This document shows, piece after piece, positions 10,240 to 21,423 of a DNA stretch of 64,000 bases. The position numbers and the translations under genes were made by a program. Source of the stretch: Conus ventricosus (taxonomy: Eukaryota > Mollusca > Gastropoda > Neogastropoda > Conidae); contig CM031626.1 in the NCBI GenBank assembly GCA_018398815.1, forward strand, positions 41,971,701-42,035,700. Direction: 5' to 3'. Below the pieces are notes generated by a model that worked only from the letters and a program-made list of their open reading frames with translations, was not told where the DNA came from and did no database searches. Numbering within the stretch: position 1 is the stretch's first letter; the number at the start of each line of letters is the position of its first letter.

Positions 10240-11382
10240 TCTTCTTCTTCTGCATACGCAAGCTGATACTCCTGCGGACACTCCCTGTATGGTCAGGCTG
10301 ATACTCCTGCGGACACTCCCTGTATGGTCAGGCTGATACTCCTGCGGACACTCCCTGTATGGTCAGGCTGATACTCCTGCGGACACTCCCTGTATGGTCA
10401 GGCTGATACTCCTGCGGACACTCCCTGTATGGTCAGGCTGATACTCCTGCGGACACCCCCTGTATGGTCAGGCTGATACTCCTGCAGACACCCCCTGTAT
10501 GGTCAGGCTGATACTCCTGCAGACACTCCCTGTATGGTCAGGCTGATACTCCTGCGGACACTCCCTGTATGGTCAGGCTGATACTCCTGCAGACACTCCC
10601 TGTATGGTCAGGCTGATACTCCTGCGGACACTCCCTGTATGGTCAGGCTGATACTCCTGCGGACACCCCCTGTATGGTCAGGCTGATACTCCTGCAGACA
10701 CTCCCTGTATGGTCAGGCTGATACTCCTGCAGACACTCCCTGTATGGTCAGGCTGATACTCCTGCGGACACTCCCTGTATGGTCAGGCTGATACTCCTGC
10801 GGACACCCCCTGTATGTCAGGCTGATACTCCTGCAGACACTCCCTGTATGGTCAGGCTGATACTCCTGCAGACACTCCCTGTATGGTCAGGCTGATACTC
10901 CTGCAGACACTCCCTGTATGGTCAGGCTGATACTCCTGCGGACACTCCCTGTATGGTCAGGCTGATACTCCTGCGGACACTCCCTGTATGGTCAGGCTGA
11001 TACTCCTGCGGACACTCCCTGTATGGACAGGCGAGCATTAATCCCATCTACCCAACAAAGGGAGTAGAGTTTTGTGTGTATGACCGTTTTTTATCCCGCC
11101 ATTAAGGCAGCCATACTCCATCTTCGGGGAAGGTACATGCTATGTGTAACGTGTCATCCATACCAACGGCCAAACTGGCCTTCTCTTCCGAAACTTAGTG
11201 ATGGGATTTTACGTGTGTGCAAAGTGCTATGCGTGCGTTCATACACAGAACCTCGGTTCATAGTCTCATTCAAAGGACAGTATGGGAAATGGAGTCAGAA
11301 CCAATGTTAACTCCGAGGGAAAAATCCCCTTGTACCGAAACGGCCCGGCGGAGATTCGAACCCACAACCCTTGGATTACAAG
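10240..11382 (-). mobile_element. tRNA-derived SINE whose 3' module is expanded 22-fold
   Basis: On the minus strand the order is: the 3' part of a tRNA-like head with a B-box (GGTTCGAATCTCC), a body shared with the copies at 14,423 and 17,716, the module ending in GGGATTAAT, the 35-bp array, and then TTGCGTATGC followed by (GAA)n at about 10,240-10,252. The missing 5' part of the tRNA head is at 13,006-13,036, on the far side of an inserted LINE. The intact copy at 17,716-17,995 has the same tail with a single unit. Confidence 0.85.
10262..11032 (-). repeat. 35-bp minisatellite, 22 units, within the SINE tail
   Basis: The unit contains CTGATACTCCTGCGGACAC and CCTGTATGGTCAGG. The main variation is GCGG/GCAG and ACTCC/ACCCC. 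In reverse complement it corresponds to the tail segment at 17,950-17,975 of another SINE copy, which has one unit. Confidence 0.95.
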
Positions 11383-12117
11383 CTGGAAACCAACAAAGCG
11401 GCTGGCCCCTATGGCATTCCAAACACCATCCTCAAAACCCTCGCTACCAACATCGCACCGTCACTCACCCTGATCTTCCAAGCCTCCATCCACAGTGGTC
11501 GACTGCCCCAGGACTGGCTATCAGCCAACGTATCAAGCGCCTTCAAGAAAGGGGATCGCCACGAACCTGCCAACTATCACCCTATCTCCCTCACCTCTGT
11601 CCCATGCAAAATCCTAGAACACATCATCTTCCGTCACATTATGTCCCACCTAGAAGCCCACAAAATTCTTACGAACCTCAGCCACAGTTTTCGATCTGGA
11701 TACTCCACCGAAACGCAGCTCCTCACCACCACCAATGATCTGGTACAATCATTTGACCAGGGCAAACAAATTGACATGGCCATACTGGACTTTTCCAAGG
11801 CATTTGATACCGTCCCACATGATCGACTCCTCCATAAGTTGGCAAACTATGGCATCACAGGCCCCCTCCATACCTGGCTCCACTGCTTCCTCACGGAACG
11901 CAGCATGCAAGTCGTAGTTGAAGGCACCACGTCTCAGCCCACCAATGTCGACTCGGGTGTCCCTCAAGGTACCGTACTGGGCCCACTCCTCTTTCTCTGC
12001 CATATCAATGATCTCCCGCAGACAGTCAATTCCCAAGTTAGGCTCTTTGCCGATGACTGTCTAATCTACAGAGTGATCAATACATTCCAAGACCACCACA
12101 CCCACAAGCGGATCTGA
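11383..12117 (+). pseudogene. LINE reverse transcriptase domain
   Basis: The frame reads NKAAGPYGIPNTILK (RT block 1), then FKKGDRHEPANYHPISLTSV, HSFRSGYSTETQL, AILDFSKAFDTVPHDRLL with the first catalytic Asp, and SGVPQGTVLGPLLFL. RLFADDCLIYR follows, with the FADD form of the catalytic box. It is open for more than 240 codons and the catalytic residues are intact. The frame is lost near 12,110: the thumb continues in another frame from 12,118. This enzyme would copy LINE RNA at a nicked target. This copy lacks the N-terminal endonuclease and is not autonomous. Confidence 0.88.
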
Positions 12118-12910
12118 AGTGTCTTGAAGCCTGGGCAGAGAAATGGGGAATGCGCTTCAACGCTACCAAGTGCTACGCAATGAGTCTCTCCCTTCACCCA
12201 CCCTCCACTTTCATGTACTTCCTCAATAACACTATCTTGAAATCAGTATCCTCAAACCCATACCTAGGAATCCAATTCTCTGACAACCTCAAATGGAGCA
12301 ACCACATCAGCGGCATCACCAAAAAAGCGAATAGACCCTTGGATTCCTCTGGAGAAACCTCCACCACTGCCCATCAACCCCTGCAAACGTAACGCCTACC
12401 TGGCCCTAGTCCGTCCTCTCCTTGAGTACGGGGCGTTGGTCTGGGACCCGTATCAGAGACAGGATATCGATAAGATTTAACACATTCAGCGCACTGCAGT
12501 ACGCTTCATCGCAAGCAACTATATCGCTCTACCACCCCTGGCTTTGTTACGGGCCTCCTGACACGACACAACCTCCCGACTCTCCAGGAACGATGTGAAC
12601 AACTCCGCCCGACCTTCTTTTACAAGGTGGTTGAGGGGCTGGTGCCGGCAATACCTCCTCATCAGTTCCTGACACCTCAAAGAGCTGGCCGCATGATCAG
12701 ACCCAGATGTAACACAGCAGACTATATAATCAACAACCCTGTTGAAAAGTATATTAGGAACAACGATCGGTGTTTCTTTGTACCACGTTGCCAGTCAGAT
12801 CATATAGGCAGTCCTTCTTTCCACGCACCATAATAGCGTGGAACCACTTGGACAATTCGGTGATCCACTCGCCATCCACCGATTCATTCAAGAGGGCGCT
12901 GACCACCAAG
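12118..12910 (+). pseudogene. LINE RT thumb and C-terminal remnant
   Basis: Several frames continue the protein: LEAWAEKWGMRFNATKCYAM and NPYLGIQFSDNLKWSNHI at 12,127-12,320; LVRPLLEYGALVWDPYQRQD at about 12,405-12,460, followed by a stop and then HIQRTAVRFIAS; and FYKVVEGLVPAIPPHQFLTP near 12,620. The frame changes and stops show decay. The order is that of a LINE ORF2 C-terminus. Confidence 0.8.
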
Positions 12911-13005
12911 CGCCATTAACAACCTTCGCTGCGCAACCCCATCCGTCGCGCTAAAGCCAGATCACTGGATGTCAAGCGACGTATAGATACAGATACAGAT
13001 ACAAG

Positions 13006-13036
13006 TCCGGCGCTCTACCAACCGAGCTATTCCGGC
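13006..13036 (-). mobile_element. 5' part of the interrupted SINE tRNA head
   Basis: In reverse complement it reads GGCCGGAATAGCTCGGTTGG and onward to the anticodon stem, the same as 14,423-14,458. It completes the head that stops at 11,382, so the LINE split one SINE in two. Confidence 0.85.
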
Positions 13037-13080
13037 CCCCTTCCAGTTACATATTCCGCCTCCTTCCAGTTACAGCAACA

Positions 13081-13843
13081 CGTCAGTTCCCTGTGAGGTG
13101 ACAGAGAACGAGAACACCAAGGGACGGGTGGCAGCTCTCCTTTGAGGGACACTGATGTGAGAGGTCAGTGTCAGGTGGTGTAGCCAACCTTCCAGTCGTA
13201 TGAGTGGCCCTGGGTCTAGCCTGTGTCACCGGGGATGGCTCCTAGAGAATTGGGGCGGTCGGCAATGGAGCGCTGCCTCACTGCGGTTACAGTGGCCTGG
13301 GAAACCATGCCTTTGGTGGGGCCCTCTCGGCCATAGAAAGGACTCGTGCAGCGCTCCAGCAACTTTGGTCCTGCTCCCTCTTCGAGGAGGCCATACGCGG
13401 CACAGGACCATCGCCACCCGAGCACGAAAAAAGCCGCCTGGTGGCCATGAAGACAGGCTTTTTAGGGGGAAAGAGGCGAAGAAAACCAACGTTCATAAAG
13501 TAAGCCGGAGTTCACTTGGAACCAGAGCTGGGAGAGCCACAGATGACAGCCCCCCCCAACCGAAACCAGACCCAAACCACTTGCCAACGGCCACAACTGC
13601 CACGAAAAAATACTGACTTCGGTCTGTGTGTATACACTGTCCTTAAGGACCTCCGGCCAATAGGACGTTGATCTCAACCTTCAACCTTCGCCTACAACAA
13701 CCGCTCCCTGGCTGATCCCATGGCAACATCAGAAGGGAGAGTTCAGCTCTGCTGTAAGAAGCAGTGGGACTGCAGAACAAGCAGCCTGGCTACGGGAATG
13801 CTAACTTTTGATCATGTTTGGAAGAAGAAGAAAAAGAAGAAGT
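13081..13843 (+). mobile_element. Candidate retroposon with (GAA)-rich tail
   Basis: The segment ends in GAAGAAGAAGAAAAAGAAG and is bounded by CAGCAACA on both sides (13,073-13,080 and 13,844-13,851). A 138-codon frame at 13,200-13,616 (starting MSGPGSSLCHRGWLLENWGG) has no domain I recognise. It may belong to the element or be a chance frame in GC-rich DNA. The short duplication makes this tentative. Confidence 0.4.
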
Positions 13844-13851
13844 CAGCAACA

Positions 13852-14422
13852 GAAATCTTGTCCAGTCTTTGAATTTATCGCAAATTTGGAGAATTTTTCA
13901 TGATTTAAAAAAAAAAGAAAGGTGAAACCATGAAACACACGCGAAAATGTGGAGTCCCTCGCCCTCTTTTCTAGTTAACTGTCTTGCCCGATCCGTAGTC
14001 AAGCTACGCAAGGGCACAGGGTGAGGAAGCAGGTCTTGATTTCCTGAGGTCGACGATACACACACTTCCGGCCTATCGTCAATAGAGGTGTGTGCCCGTT
14101 AACTTATTTTTTTAATCAGTGGGTTACACACGCACACTGCAGGATTGGTTTATCTGTAAAGAAGAACTCTACAACGAAAAACTGCGCGGAATGAGAAATA
14201 GAGCCAAAGGTAAATGAATTAGTTCCTAGGCTTGACAGGGACGCTCTGGAAGGACAGCTAAGCAGCATGAAGGTGACTGCTGTGAAAACAGTGTTACAAG
14301 CGTATTATAGGGAACATGTGCCAGTCCTAGGGACTTGCTAGGCTGAAGTGTCCTACACAGCTGACAGGCACCAGACGGAGCGGTTGACGGCCGATGCCAA
14401 AGGCCAGCTGCCAACACTAGCG
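13852..14422. other. Unannotated spacer
   Basis: No recognised gene. It contains short A-runs and no match to the other repeats in the window. Confidence 0.4.
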
Positions 14423-14770
14423 GGCCGGAATAGCTCAGTTGGTAGAGCGCCGGACTTGTAATCTTGGGGTTGCGGGTTCGCATCTCCGCCGGGCCGTTTC
14501 GGTACAGGAAGATTTTTCCCTCGGAGTTTAACATTGGTTCTGACTCCATTCCCCATACAGTTCTTCGAATGAGACTATAAACCGAGGTTCCGTGTGTGAA
14601 CACACGCACAGCATCTTGCACACACATAAAATCCCATCACCAACTTTCGGAAGAGAAGGCCAGTTTGGCCGTTGGTATGGATGACACGTTACACATAGCA
14701 TGCACCTTCCCCGAAGTTGGAGTATGGCTGCCTTAATGGCGAGATAAAAAAAAACGGTAATACACACGCA
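14423..14770 (+). mobile_element. tRNA-derived SINE
   Basis: It begins with a tRNA-like head: A-box region TAGCTCAGTTGGTAGAGC, anticodon loop CTTGTAA (TGT, as in threonine tRNA) and B-box GGGTTCGCATCTCC. Mismatches in the T-stem and fusion to a body (GGCCGTTTCGGTACAGG and on) show it is a SINE, not a tRNA gene. The body ends at an A-run and ACGG. The 3' module seen at 17,880-17,985 is missing. Confidence 0.85.
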
Positions 14771-15111
14771 AGTGTCAGAATAATCAACATGATGATTGTG
14801 GACACTAAAAGAAAGAAATAAGAAGAAGAAGAAGAAAAGATTGCCTAAAGAAGAGCCGTCCTTACTGGAAGAAGGTATGCACTTGAAGACAGACTCGGAA
14901 AACCTGAGTCAGTTTTCCTGAGTGGTCTGGGTACTGCGAAAAGATTCATAGCAAAACTCCATTTGAAAGCAGATGCGATTCCCAAATTTATGAAGGCAGG
15001 ACCAGTGCTGTATGTGGCGCGACCAGAAGTGGAAGCAGCACTATAGAAAGTGGGAGAGGATCGGGTTCTGGAGAATGTGAATCATAATGAATGAAAGACA
15101 GTTGAACTGAA

Positions 15112-15115
15112 GAAC

Positions 15116-15159
<44 letters not shown>

Positions 15160-15180
15160 CTCTCTCGCTCTCTCTCTCTC

Positions 15181-15225
<45 letters not shown>
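15112..15225. repeat. (CT)n microsatellite inside the second gypsy RT
   Basis: About 110 bases of CT dinucleotides with occasional CG and CC breaks. They replace part of the RT frame. The open minus-strand frames here consist of Arg-Glu repeats and are artefacts. Confidence 0.95.
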
Positions 15226-15380
15226 AGGTTGTGCCGAAAAAGCATGTTCAAGTTCAGATCTCTGGGGGCTCAAGGTAACGGTCAAATCGACACTTGACGT
15301 GGACCAGTATCCATTTCTCAAACTATCTGATTTATTTTGCTGCATTAGCTGGTGGCAGAATCATCACTAAACTGCAACAT

Positions 15381-15698
15381 GTTGTTGTTGTTGTTGTTGT
15401 CGTACCCTGGCTAAAAGACTCCAGGGATCATCCAAACAGCCGAAATACTTGAACACTATGGTACAAATGCATCAGCTGGGGATGAGAACATTACGTGTGT
15501 GACCGTTTTTGATTACCCCGCCACATGGGCAGCCACACTCCGACTTCGGGGGATTTTAGAGACTGATAATGTTATGCTAGGAGCTTGTCACAACTGAAGA
15601 CAATCCCCACATAACTATGCAGAGCATAACAACATTTTGATGTAGCCTTGGTGTTCTAGCCTATGTCAATTAGCCTGACACAGCCTTAAGCCAAGGCA
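15381..15698 (-). mobile_element. SINE-like insertion in the gypsy RT with 12-bp TSD
   Basis: AAACTGCAACAT occurs on both sides (15,369-15,380 and 15,699-15,710), and the gypsy frame resumes after the second copy. The insert starts with (GTT)n on the plus strand, so it is a minus-strand retroposon with an (AAC)n tail. Its middle (15,491-15,553) matches the body of the other SINEs, while the right part does not. Confidence 0.8.
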
Positions 15699-17715
15699 AA
15701 ACTGCAACATCATTCAAGCCTATCATCGGCTGAACGTAGTAGAAGACTCACAAGGCCTTTTGGCGTCAGGACACTCAAGGATCTCTCCAGGCACCACGGA
15801 CTTCCATTCAGAGTTGCATCAGTACCAACCATCTTTCAAAGGACCATTCAAAGGCAGATTCTTCGAGGAACCCCAGCAGTGGTTTCATTCATGGGTGATG
15901 TCGAGATCATAGGGTCAACGATGGAAGAACACTTGGATAGACTGGAGCAAGTCTGCACACGTTTGAGGATCATAGTTGTAGGCTGCAAAAATGCACGCAT
16001 GAATTCTTAAAAGACGGAGTGGAGTAACTAGCCTATGTTATTAACTAAGATAGTCTGCCCCCAATTCCAGACAGGGTGAGAGCTATTTCCGAGGCTCCCT
16101 CACCTACCAGTATCCACGGAAAGATATTAATGTGACCAATTTCTTCCAAACGCAGCTGATGAACTCTACCCACTGCATCAGCCTCTGAAGGAACAGACCA
16201 TTGGCCCTGGACCTGGAATGTCAGAGAGAATTTCAGAAGAGCAAGGAGCACCTGAGTTCTCACGTATTACGACCCCAGCCTCCAGACAGGGTTACATTCA
16301 GTAGACTGGGAGTGGTGATCAGTCGTATAATGCCCGATGGCTCTAAGCGTCCTGCAACTTTTGCATCCGGAACACTCACAACATAAGAAAGGAATTACGC
16401 TCAGGTGAAAAAAGATGCCCTCTCTCTAAGATTTGGAGTGAAACATTCCTTGAGAACTGACACCGGACGTCCTTTAGCCTTGCCACAGACCACAATCCCT
16501 TCCTGACCGTTCTAGGACCCAAGCAGGAGTTCCAGCGTCTGCTGCAGCCAGGATACAGCTCTGGGCTGACATTTTGTCATCATACCTTCTTTCTTTTCTT
16601 TCGCGTTCCCGGCCATGCTATATCCTCAGTCCACTTAGACTGTCTGGTGGACGTTAGCCCCGTGTTACCAGGGTAACCAGACAACCATGAGCTGCTCTGA
16701 CGTCGGAATGTGTCGGCTGAGGCCAGCGAGCAGACCTCCTGCCGAGTCCCAAGCCACAGGAGAAGACCAGACTCTACGCCTCTCACCCATTATGGTCACC
16801 ATACCAATACGTAGTGGAATTCAGATCTACAAAGGATCATGTCAATGCAGATAAGATGTCCCGATAGCACATAACTGGAAACTGTCATGTTTGTGGTGAC
16901 TAACATTACCCTACATAACTGACTCCTGGAATACAACTGGACGGATTATCAGGCTTTCTTTCTACAATGAACCAACTGAGGACGGGGAGATAACTCTGTC
17001 AGCACTGGCCTCCAGCACCAATCTTTGTCCTCTGCTTAAGGTGGGAACCTTCCCCTTTTCCCCCGCGGGTCTTACACATGACGTCACCGGCTACATCTTA
17101 GATTGGCATAGGCATATGATGGCTTACATTGCATAACACAAAACAGCTGTAGAGGAGACCATCTTCAACTTTACCGAGCAAGATGATCTACCCATCTCTG
17201 CAGAAGACATTGCTCCGTTGACAAGAACTCGGTCCTGTCCAAAGTTTGGGCGCTGACATTGAATGGTTGGCCACAATACAGTTCAGATCCAAGTGTGCAT
17301 CCCTATTTCAGCAGACGCCATAAGAAGGCGTGGGGGGGGTGGGTGTGGGGGTGGGGTGCTATGAGAACTACGTTCGTCGTGTCACTCTCGCTTTCAACAA
17401 CGACTGTTAGAAGAGCGCATGGAGGCATCCTGGAATGTTAAGAATGAAGGCCCTAGTCCAGAGTTCTGTGTGATGGCCAGCATGATCAGAAGATCGAAGA
17501 GATTGTAAAGGATGCAATACCAGTGCCCATACACCTTTGCACAGTTCTTCTTCACATTTGGACATGGCAAAACAAACCTCGGTTGCGACAATGTGTTTGA
17601 TTTGTAGGATACAGTGGAGAGCTTTTTTCACCTCCTAATAGTTGATCAATATTCCAAGAGCCAGCATGCACAGAACAACACTCCCCAGATTGCTGCCAGC
17701 ACGGTGTCACCAATC

Positions 17716-17995
17716 AAGTGTGAACGCACGCACAACATCTTGCACACACGTAAAATCCCATATCCAACTTTCGGAAGAGAAGGCAAGTTTGGCCGTTGGT
17801 ATGGATGACACGTGTACACATAGCATGCACCCTCCCCGAAGTTGGAGTAGGCTGCCTTAATGGCGGGATAAAAAAAAAAAAAAACGGCCATACACACAAA
17901 ACTCCACTACCTTTGTTGGTAGGTGGGATTAATCCCTGTCTGTCTGTACAGGGAGTGTCTGCAGAGTGTCAGCCTGCGTACGCGAAAAAAAAAAA
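17716..17995 (+). mobile_element. SINE copy, 5'-truncated, with a single-unit tail
   Basis: The body starts at GTGTGAACGCACGC and is shared with 14,580-14,760. It runs through an A-run and ACGGCCATACACAC to a 3' module (GGTGGGATTAATCCC, then CAGGGAGTGTCTGCAG, AGCCTGCGTACGCG) and ends in poly(A). It replaces the end of the second gypsy integrase and shows the unexpanded form of the tail amplified at 10,262-11,032. Confidence 0.85.
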
Positions 17996-18655
17996 TCAAG
18001 GCCAGAAGCGGAATCAGCGCAGGTTTGCAGACCCGATTTCTGTTCATTACTTCATGTACAGTGCCCGACCAGACCGAACATCTGGTGGTGATATGGGATG
18101 ATGTCTTCTTCAGCGTTCCAGTATCTGGTAGCGTGCGAACTCGTTTTAACCCTGTTGGGATACTCACACTATAGTCGAGAGTATAGTCAGTTCACTCCGA
18201 CTTCGTTGAGTGCAGAAATTTGTGGGAAGAGGTTGTGGAAAAAGATAGATAAAACAATGGTAGACAGAAAGGACAGTAACGACAGTACAGCATAAGGAGG
18301 AGACAAGAGTTACTGAGAGCGAAAGGAAAAGGGGACATTACTGCACAGAATGTCAGAAGGAGGGGAACTATTTGTACAAAAGACCCCCCGGGGGATGGGA
18401 TGATGGATTGGTGCAGTGGTCTTGGTTTTCAGTAGGTTTAAAACCATTGATCTTACCTCCTTAAAGCTGTTTCAATTCATCCGTTGCATGTTCGTATACA
18501 TCTTATTCCTGTCTGCTGCTTGCCGCAGGCAAGCCTTTTCCTCTCCCCCACCATCCCCTCGCCCCTACCAAACCCTCAGTTTCGCATGTACCCATGTTCT
18601 GTGTCAGCTCCAAGGAATAATCTTGTCATCTTTGGCTTTGTTTTCCCAGCTGTTA
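17996..18655. other. Unannotated spacer after the second gypsy
   Basis: It may hold the end of the decayed gypsy element, but no LTR pair or motif could be recognised. The short open frames overlap on both strands without domains. Confidence 0.35.
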
Positions 18656-18659
18656 AACA

Positions 18660-19539
18660 CCATGCGTGTGCGTGTCTTTGCGTGTGTACGTGTGTGCGTG
18701 AGTGTGTGTGTTTGTGTGTATATGTGTTCGTGTGCGTGGTGGTGCATGTGTATGTGTGTATGTGAATGTGTGTATATGTGTATGCGAGAGTGTGTGTGTG
18801 AGTGTGCATGTGTGTGTGTGGTTCTTCAGTTTAACGTCTTTCACTGAAAATGATACTAAACAATTTATGTATGTGTGAGTATGTGTGTGTGTTGTTCTTC
18901 AGTTTGTCTTTTCACTGAAAATTTCTTCTTCTTCTTCTCGTTCGCTCAGACAGGAACCCCAGATGCACTGATGAAGGCTGCCGTCCGGTGGAGTCCTCCA
19001 GAGATCCGTAGAGTTTCTTCTCCCTTGGTTGGGCCCCTTTGAGGCACAGGGCCCGCACTCTTCCACCCTGGCGGGTCCTCAACGGTCGAGCACCATATCG
19101 AGATTCTCCAAGGTTGTCTGTCATGTGAGCGGGGATGCGTTGTGCTGCCGTTACACGCCCTGACAAGTCAGGACCACACATCCGACTTCGGCTCTTCACT
19201 GAAAATGATACTAAACAAGGGAGCATTTATGTATGTGTGAATATGTGACTATGTGTGTGTTGTTCTTCAGTTTAACGTCTTTTCACTGAAAATGATACTA
19301 AACAAGGAGCATTTAGGTATGTGTGAATGAGGTGTGTGTGTGTGTGTGGTGTGTGTGTGTGGTGTGTGTTTGTGCGTGTGTATGAGCGTGCTTGCATGCG
19401 CAAGTGTGTATGTGTGTGCTTGTGTGTATGTGTGAATGTATGTGTGTGCGAGTGGTGAGTGTGTGTGTGCGTGTTGTTCTTCAGTTCAACGTCTTTCACT
19501 GAAAGTGATACTAAACAAGAGAGCATTTATGTATAGTGA

Positions 19540-19579
<40 letters not shown>

Positions 19580-19644
19580 CTGTGTGTTGTTCTTCAGTTT
19601 AACATATTTTCACTGAAATTGATACTAAACAAGAGAGCATTTAC

Positions 19645-19688
<44 letters not shown>

Positions 19689-19710
19689 TGTGTGTGTGTG
19701 CGTGTGTGAA
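18660..19710. repeat. GT-rich tract with a recurring unit of about 45 bp
   Basis: GT dinucleotide stretches alternate with a unit containing GTTCTTCAGTTTAACGTC, CACTGAAAATGATACTAAAC and AGAGCATTTATGTATG. Copies occur near 18,820, 18,893, 19,195, 19,260, 19,480 and 19,585, and most are followed by GT repeats of different length. Long minus-strand frames rich in His and Thr are artefacts. Confidence 0.85.
18923..19194 (-). mobile_element. Retroposon insertion with (GAA) tail and 12-bp TSD
   Basis: TTCACTGAAAAT flanks the segment (18,911-18,922 and 19,195-19,206) and interrupts one of the recurring units of the GT-rich tract. The plus strand begins TTCTTCTTCTTCTTC, that is, a (GAA)n tail of a minus-strand element of about 270 bp. 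It is not homologous to the other SINEs here as far as I can see. Confidence 0.75.
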
Positions 19711-20670
19711 TGCTGAGGGAGGAAGGGGAGTAAAACAATTTAATCCAAATGAAGGATCCATAAAACCATGAAGCATTATAAGCAGTAATGGTCTTGTTTA
19801 ATGAATAATGTTATTAAAGAAATGAATAAAAACAGTGTGGTACTACGGCGTCCCTCATTATGAACAGAGAGATGCTGGATAAACCAAAAGCAGAAAAAGG
19901 ACTGGGTGTTCGTCTGTATGTCCTGTGTGCGTGCATACATGTGTGTGTGTGCATGCGCGTGAGAGAGAGAGTGAGAGAGAGAGAGAGAGGGTGAGCGTGC
20001 ATGTGTGTGTGTGTGTGATTGTGTATGTGCAGAGTAAAAAAAACAAAAAAACAAACAAAACAAAACAAACAAAAACCAAAACAAACACCCCACCACACTA
20101 GACCTTTCACTTTCTCTTTAATGGCAGAAATAAACCTTTCATATTGCACAAAAAGAATAGTGGACAATTACTTGTACAGTACAACACACCAGTTGCAAGC
20201 AATACCAAAGATCCTCATGTATATATATATTAGGATTTTTTTTTTTTTTTTTACACAGGATCCTTCTGGTAATACCCACAATCAACACCCACCGACACTT
20301 TAAGCTACTAGATAACAATCAACAAAAGGAATGCCAAAGCTGGATAAAATGATCTTGAGTCTTGAAATTCACCTTAGAAATGAGAGGGAAACACACGCGC
20401 ACACACACATACACACACAAACACCAAGCAGGATAACGAAATGATACACAAAAGTTTTACTTTTGTCACAGATTTATTTCAATGAATATTTGAGTCGTTT
20501 TTCATGCTGGAATGAAATGACCTGCTGAGATTTAAACGATCACTTTGTTGCAGTGCCATCTGGGCTGCTGCCATCTTGCAAAGTTTGCAACGGACCAGTC
20601 TGATGCGCTCCCTCATTCAGAATTCATCAGTCCATTAAATGCACAGCTGGTCAGATAAATACCCACTTAA
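19711..20670. other. Low-complexity intergenic DNA
   Basis: GT/GA microsatellite at 19,930-20,030, an A/C-rich tract to about 20,090, and a T-run near 20,240. No gene was recognised. Confidence 0.5.
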
Positions 20671-21275
20671 TGGTTGATTCATTGTGACATTGGATTGAGA
20701 GAAGCTATTCATTCAATTTTTCAACTTATTGGCGTACCAGCACATGCACAGCGCACTGCGCTTTGTGTGTGCGTGCATGTGCTTGTGTGTTTGTGTGTGT
20801 GTATGCGTGTGTGTATGCATGTGTGTGTGTGTGCATGTGTATGCAGTGTGTGTGTGGTGTGTTGTGTGTGTGTGTGTGTGTGTGTTGGTGTATGTTCATG
20901 TGAACTGGTGGGTGTTTGATTCGTTGACCTTTTTTTCTCTCTCATAAAAGTCTTGGGAGTATTTGTAACATCACAAGGGGGAGTATTTTTTTTGCATTTG
21001 TTTCCTTTTCAGTCTCTGTTGTGAGCCTCTGAACATACCATGATACCCCCCTTGCCAACAGGGCTTTTGGCTCATGGCAATAATCACAGGACTGGGCCCA
21101 CTAACAGGTACGATGGTACCCATCATGTGCTAAAATGCGACATTCCACATAGTGGCCCACACAAACACATGCAGCGATAACCCCGGGGACCACAGCTTAC
21201 AATGGTACCCATCTTAACCGTCTAATGCACTGATATTCAATACAAAGGAACTTTCTGCACAAACCCTCCCAAACG

Positions 21276-21308
<33 letters not shown>

Positions 21309-21391
21309 AAAACCTGGGTGGTAATTTCATTTTTCAAAAATTTCAATGGATTGAGAAGAAAATATTCAAGGGGAAAAAAAAATGATCGCCT

Positions 21392-21423
<32 letters not shown>

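Larger units (their letters stand above)
11383..12999 (+). mobile_element. 5'-truncated non-LTR retrotransposon inserted in the SINE head
   Basis: The insertion is bounded by the duplication TACAAG (11,377-11,382 and 13,000-13,005), and its 3' end is a short GATACA repeat. It carries reverse transcriptase motifs and a decayed C-terminal region, but no endonuclease because of 5' truncation. By motif style it belongs to the CR1/jockey-type LINEs. The clade was not tested by alignment. Confidence 0.85.
14840..17715 (+). pseudogene. Second Ty3/gypsy polyprotein, heavily decayed
   Basis: Fragments in gypsy order lie on the plus strand. RT N-terminus: AKRFIAKLHLKADAIPKFM and VARPEVEAAL (14,950-15,050), then TLDVDQYPFLKLSDLF (about 15,290). 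The palm follows with FMGD where YxDD is expected (about 15,890), and EEHLDRLEQVCTRL after it. RNase H-like sequence: RIMPDGSKRPATFASGTLTT and RNYAQVKKDALSLRFGVKH (16,310-16,445). Integrase-region sequence: NSVLSKVWALTLNGWPQYSS (about 17,228-17,290), then LIVDQYSKS at 17,640. Stops and frame changes occur throughout, and the FMGD box has lost a catalytic Asp. A CT microsatellite and an inserted retroposon interrupt it, and a SINE truncates it on the right. No LTRs were found. Confidence 0.8.

Noticed and set aside
13200..13616. 138-codon frame as a host gene
   Set aside because: It has no recognised domain, overlaps open frames on the other strand, and lies in a segment that looks like a retroposon with a GAA tail.
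14423..14500. A threonine tRNA gene (TGT anticodon)
   Set aside because: The A- and B-boxes and anticodon loop are present, but the T-stem has mismatches, there is no 3' terminator, and the sequence is fused to a body repeated elsewhere in the window. It is a SINE head.
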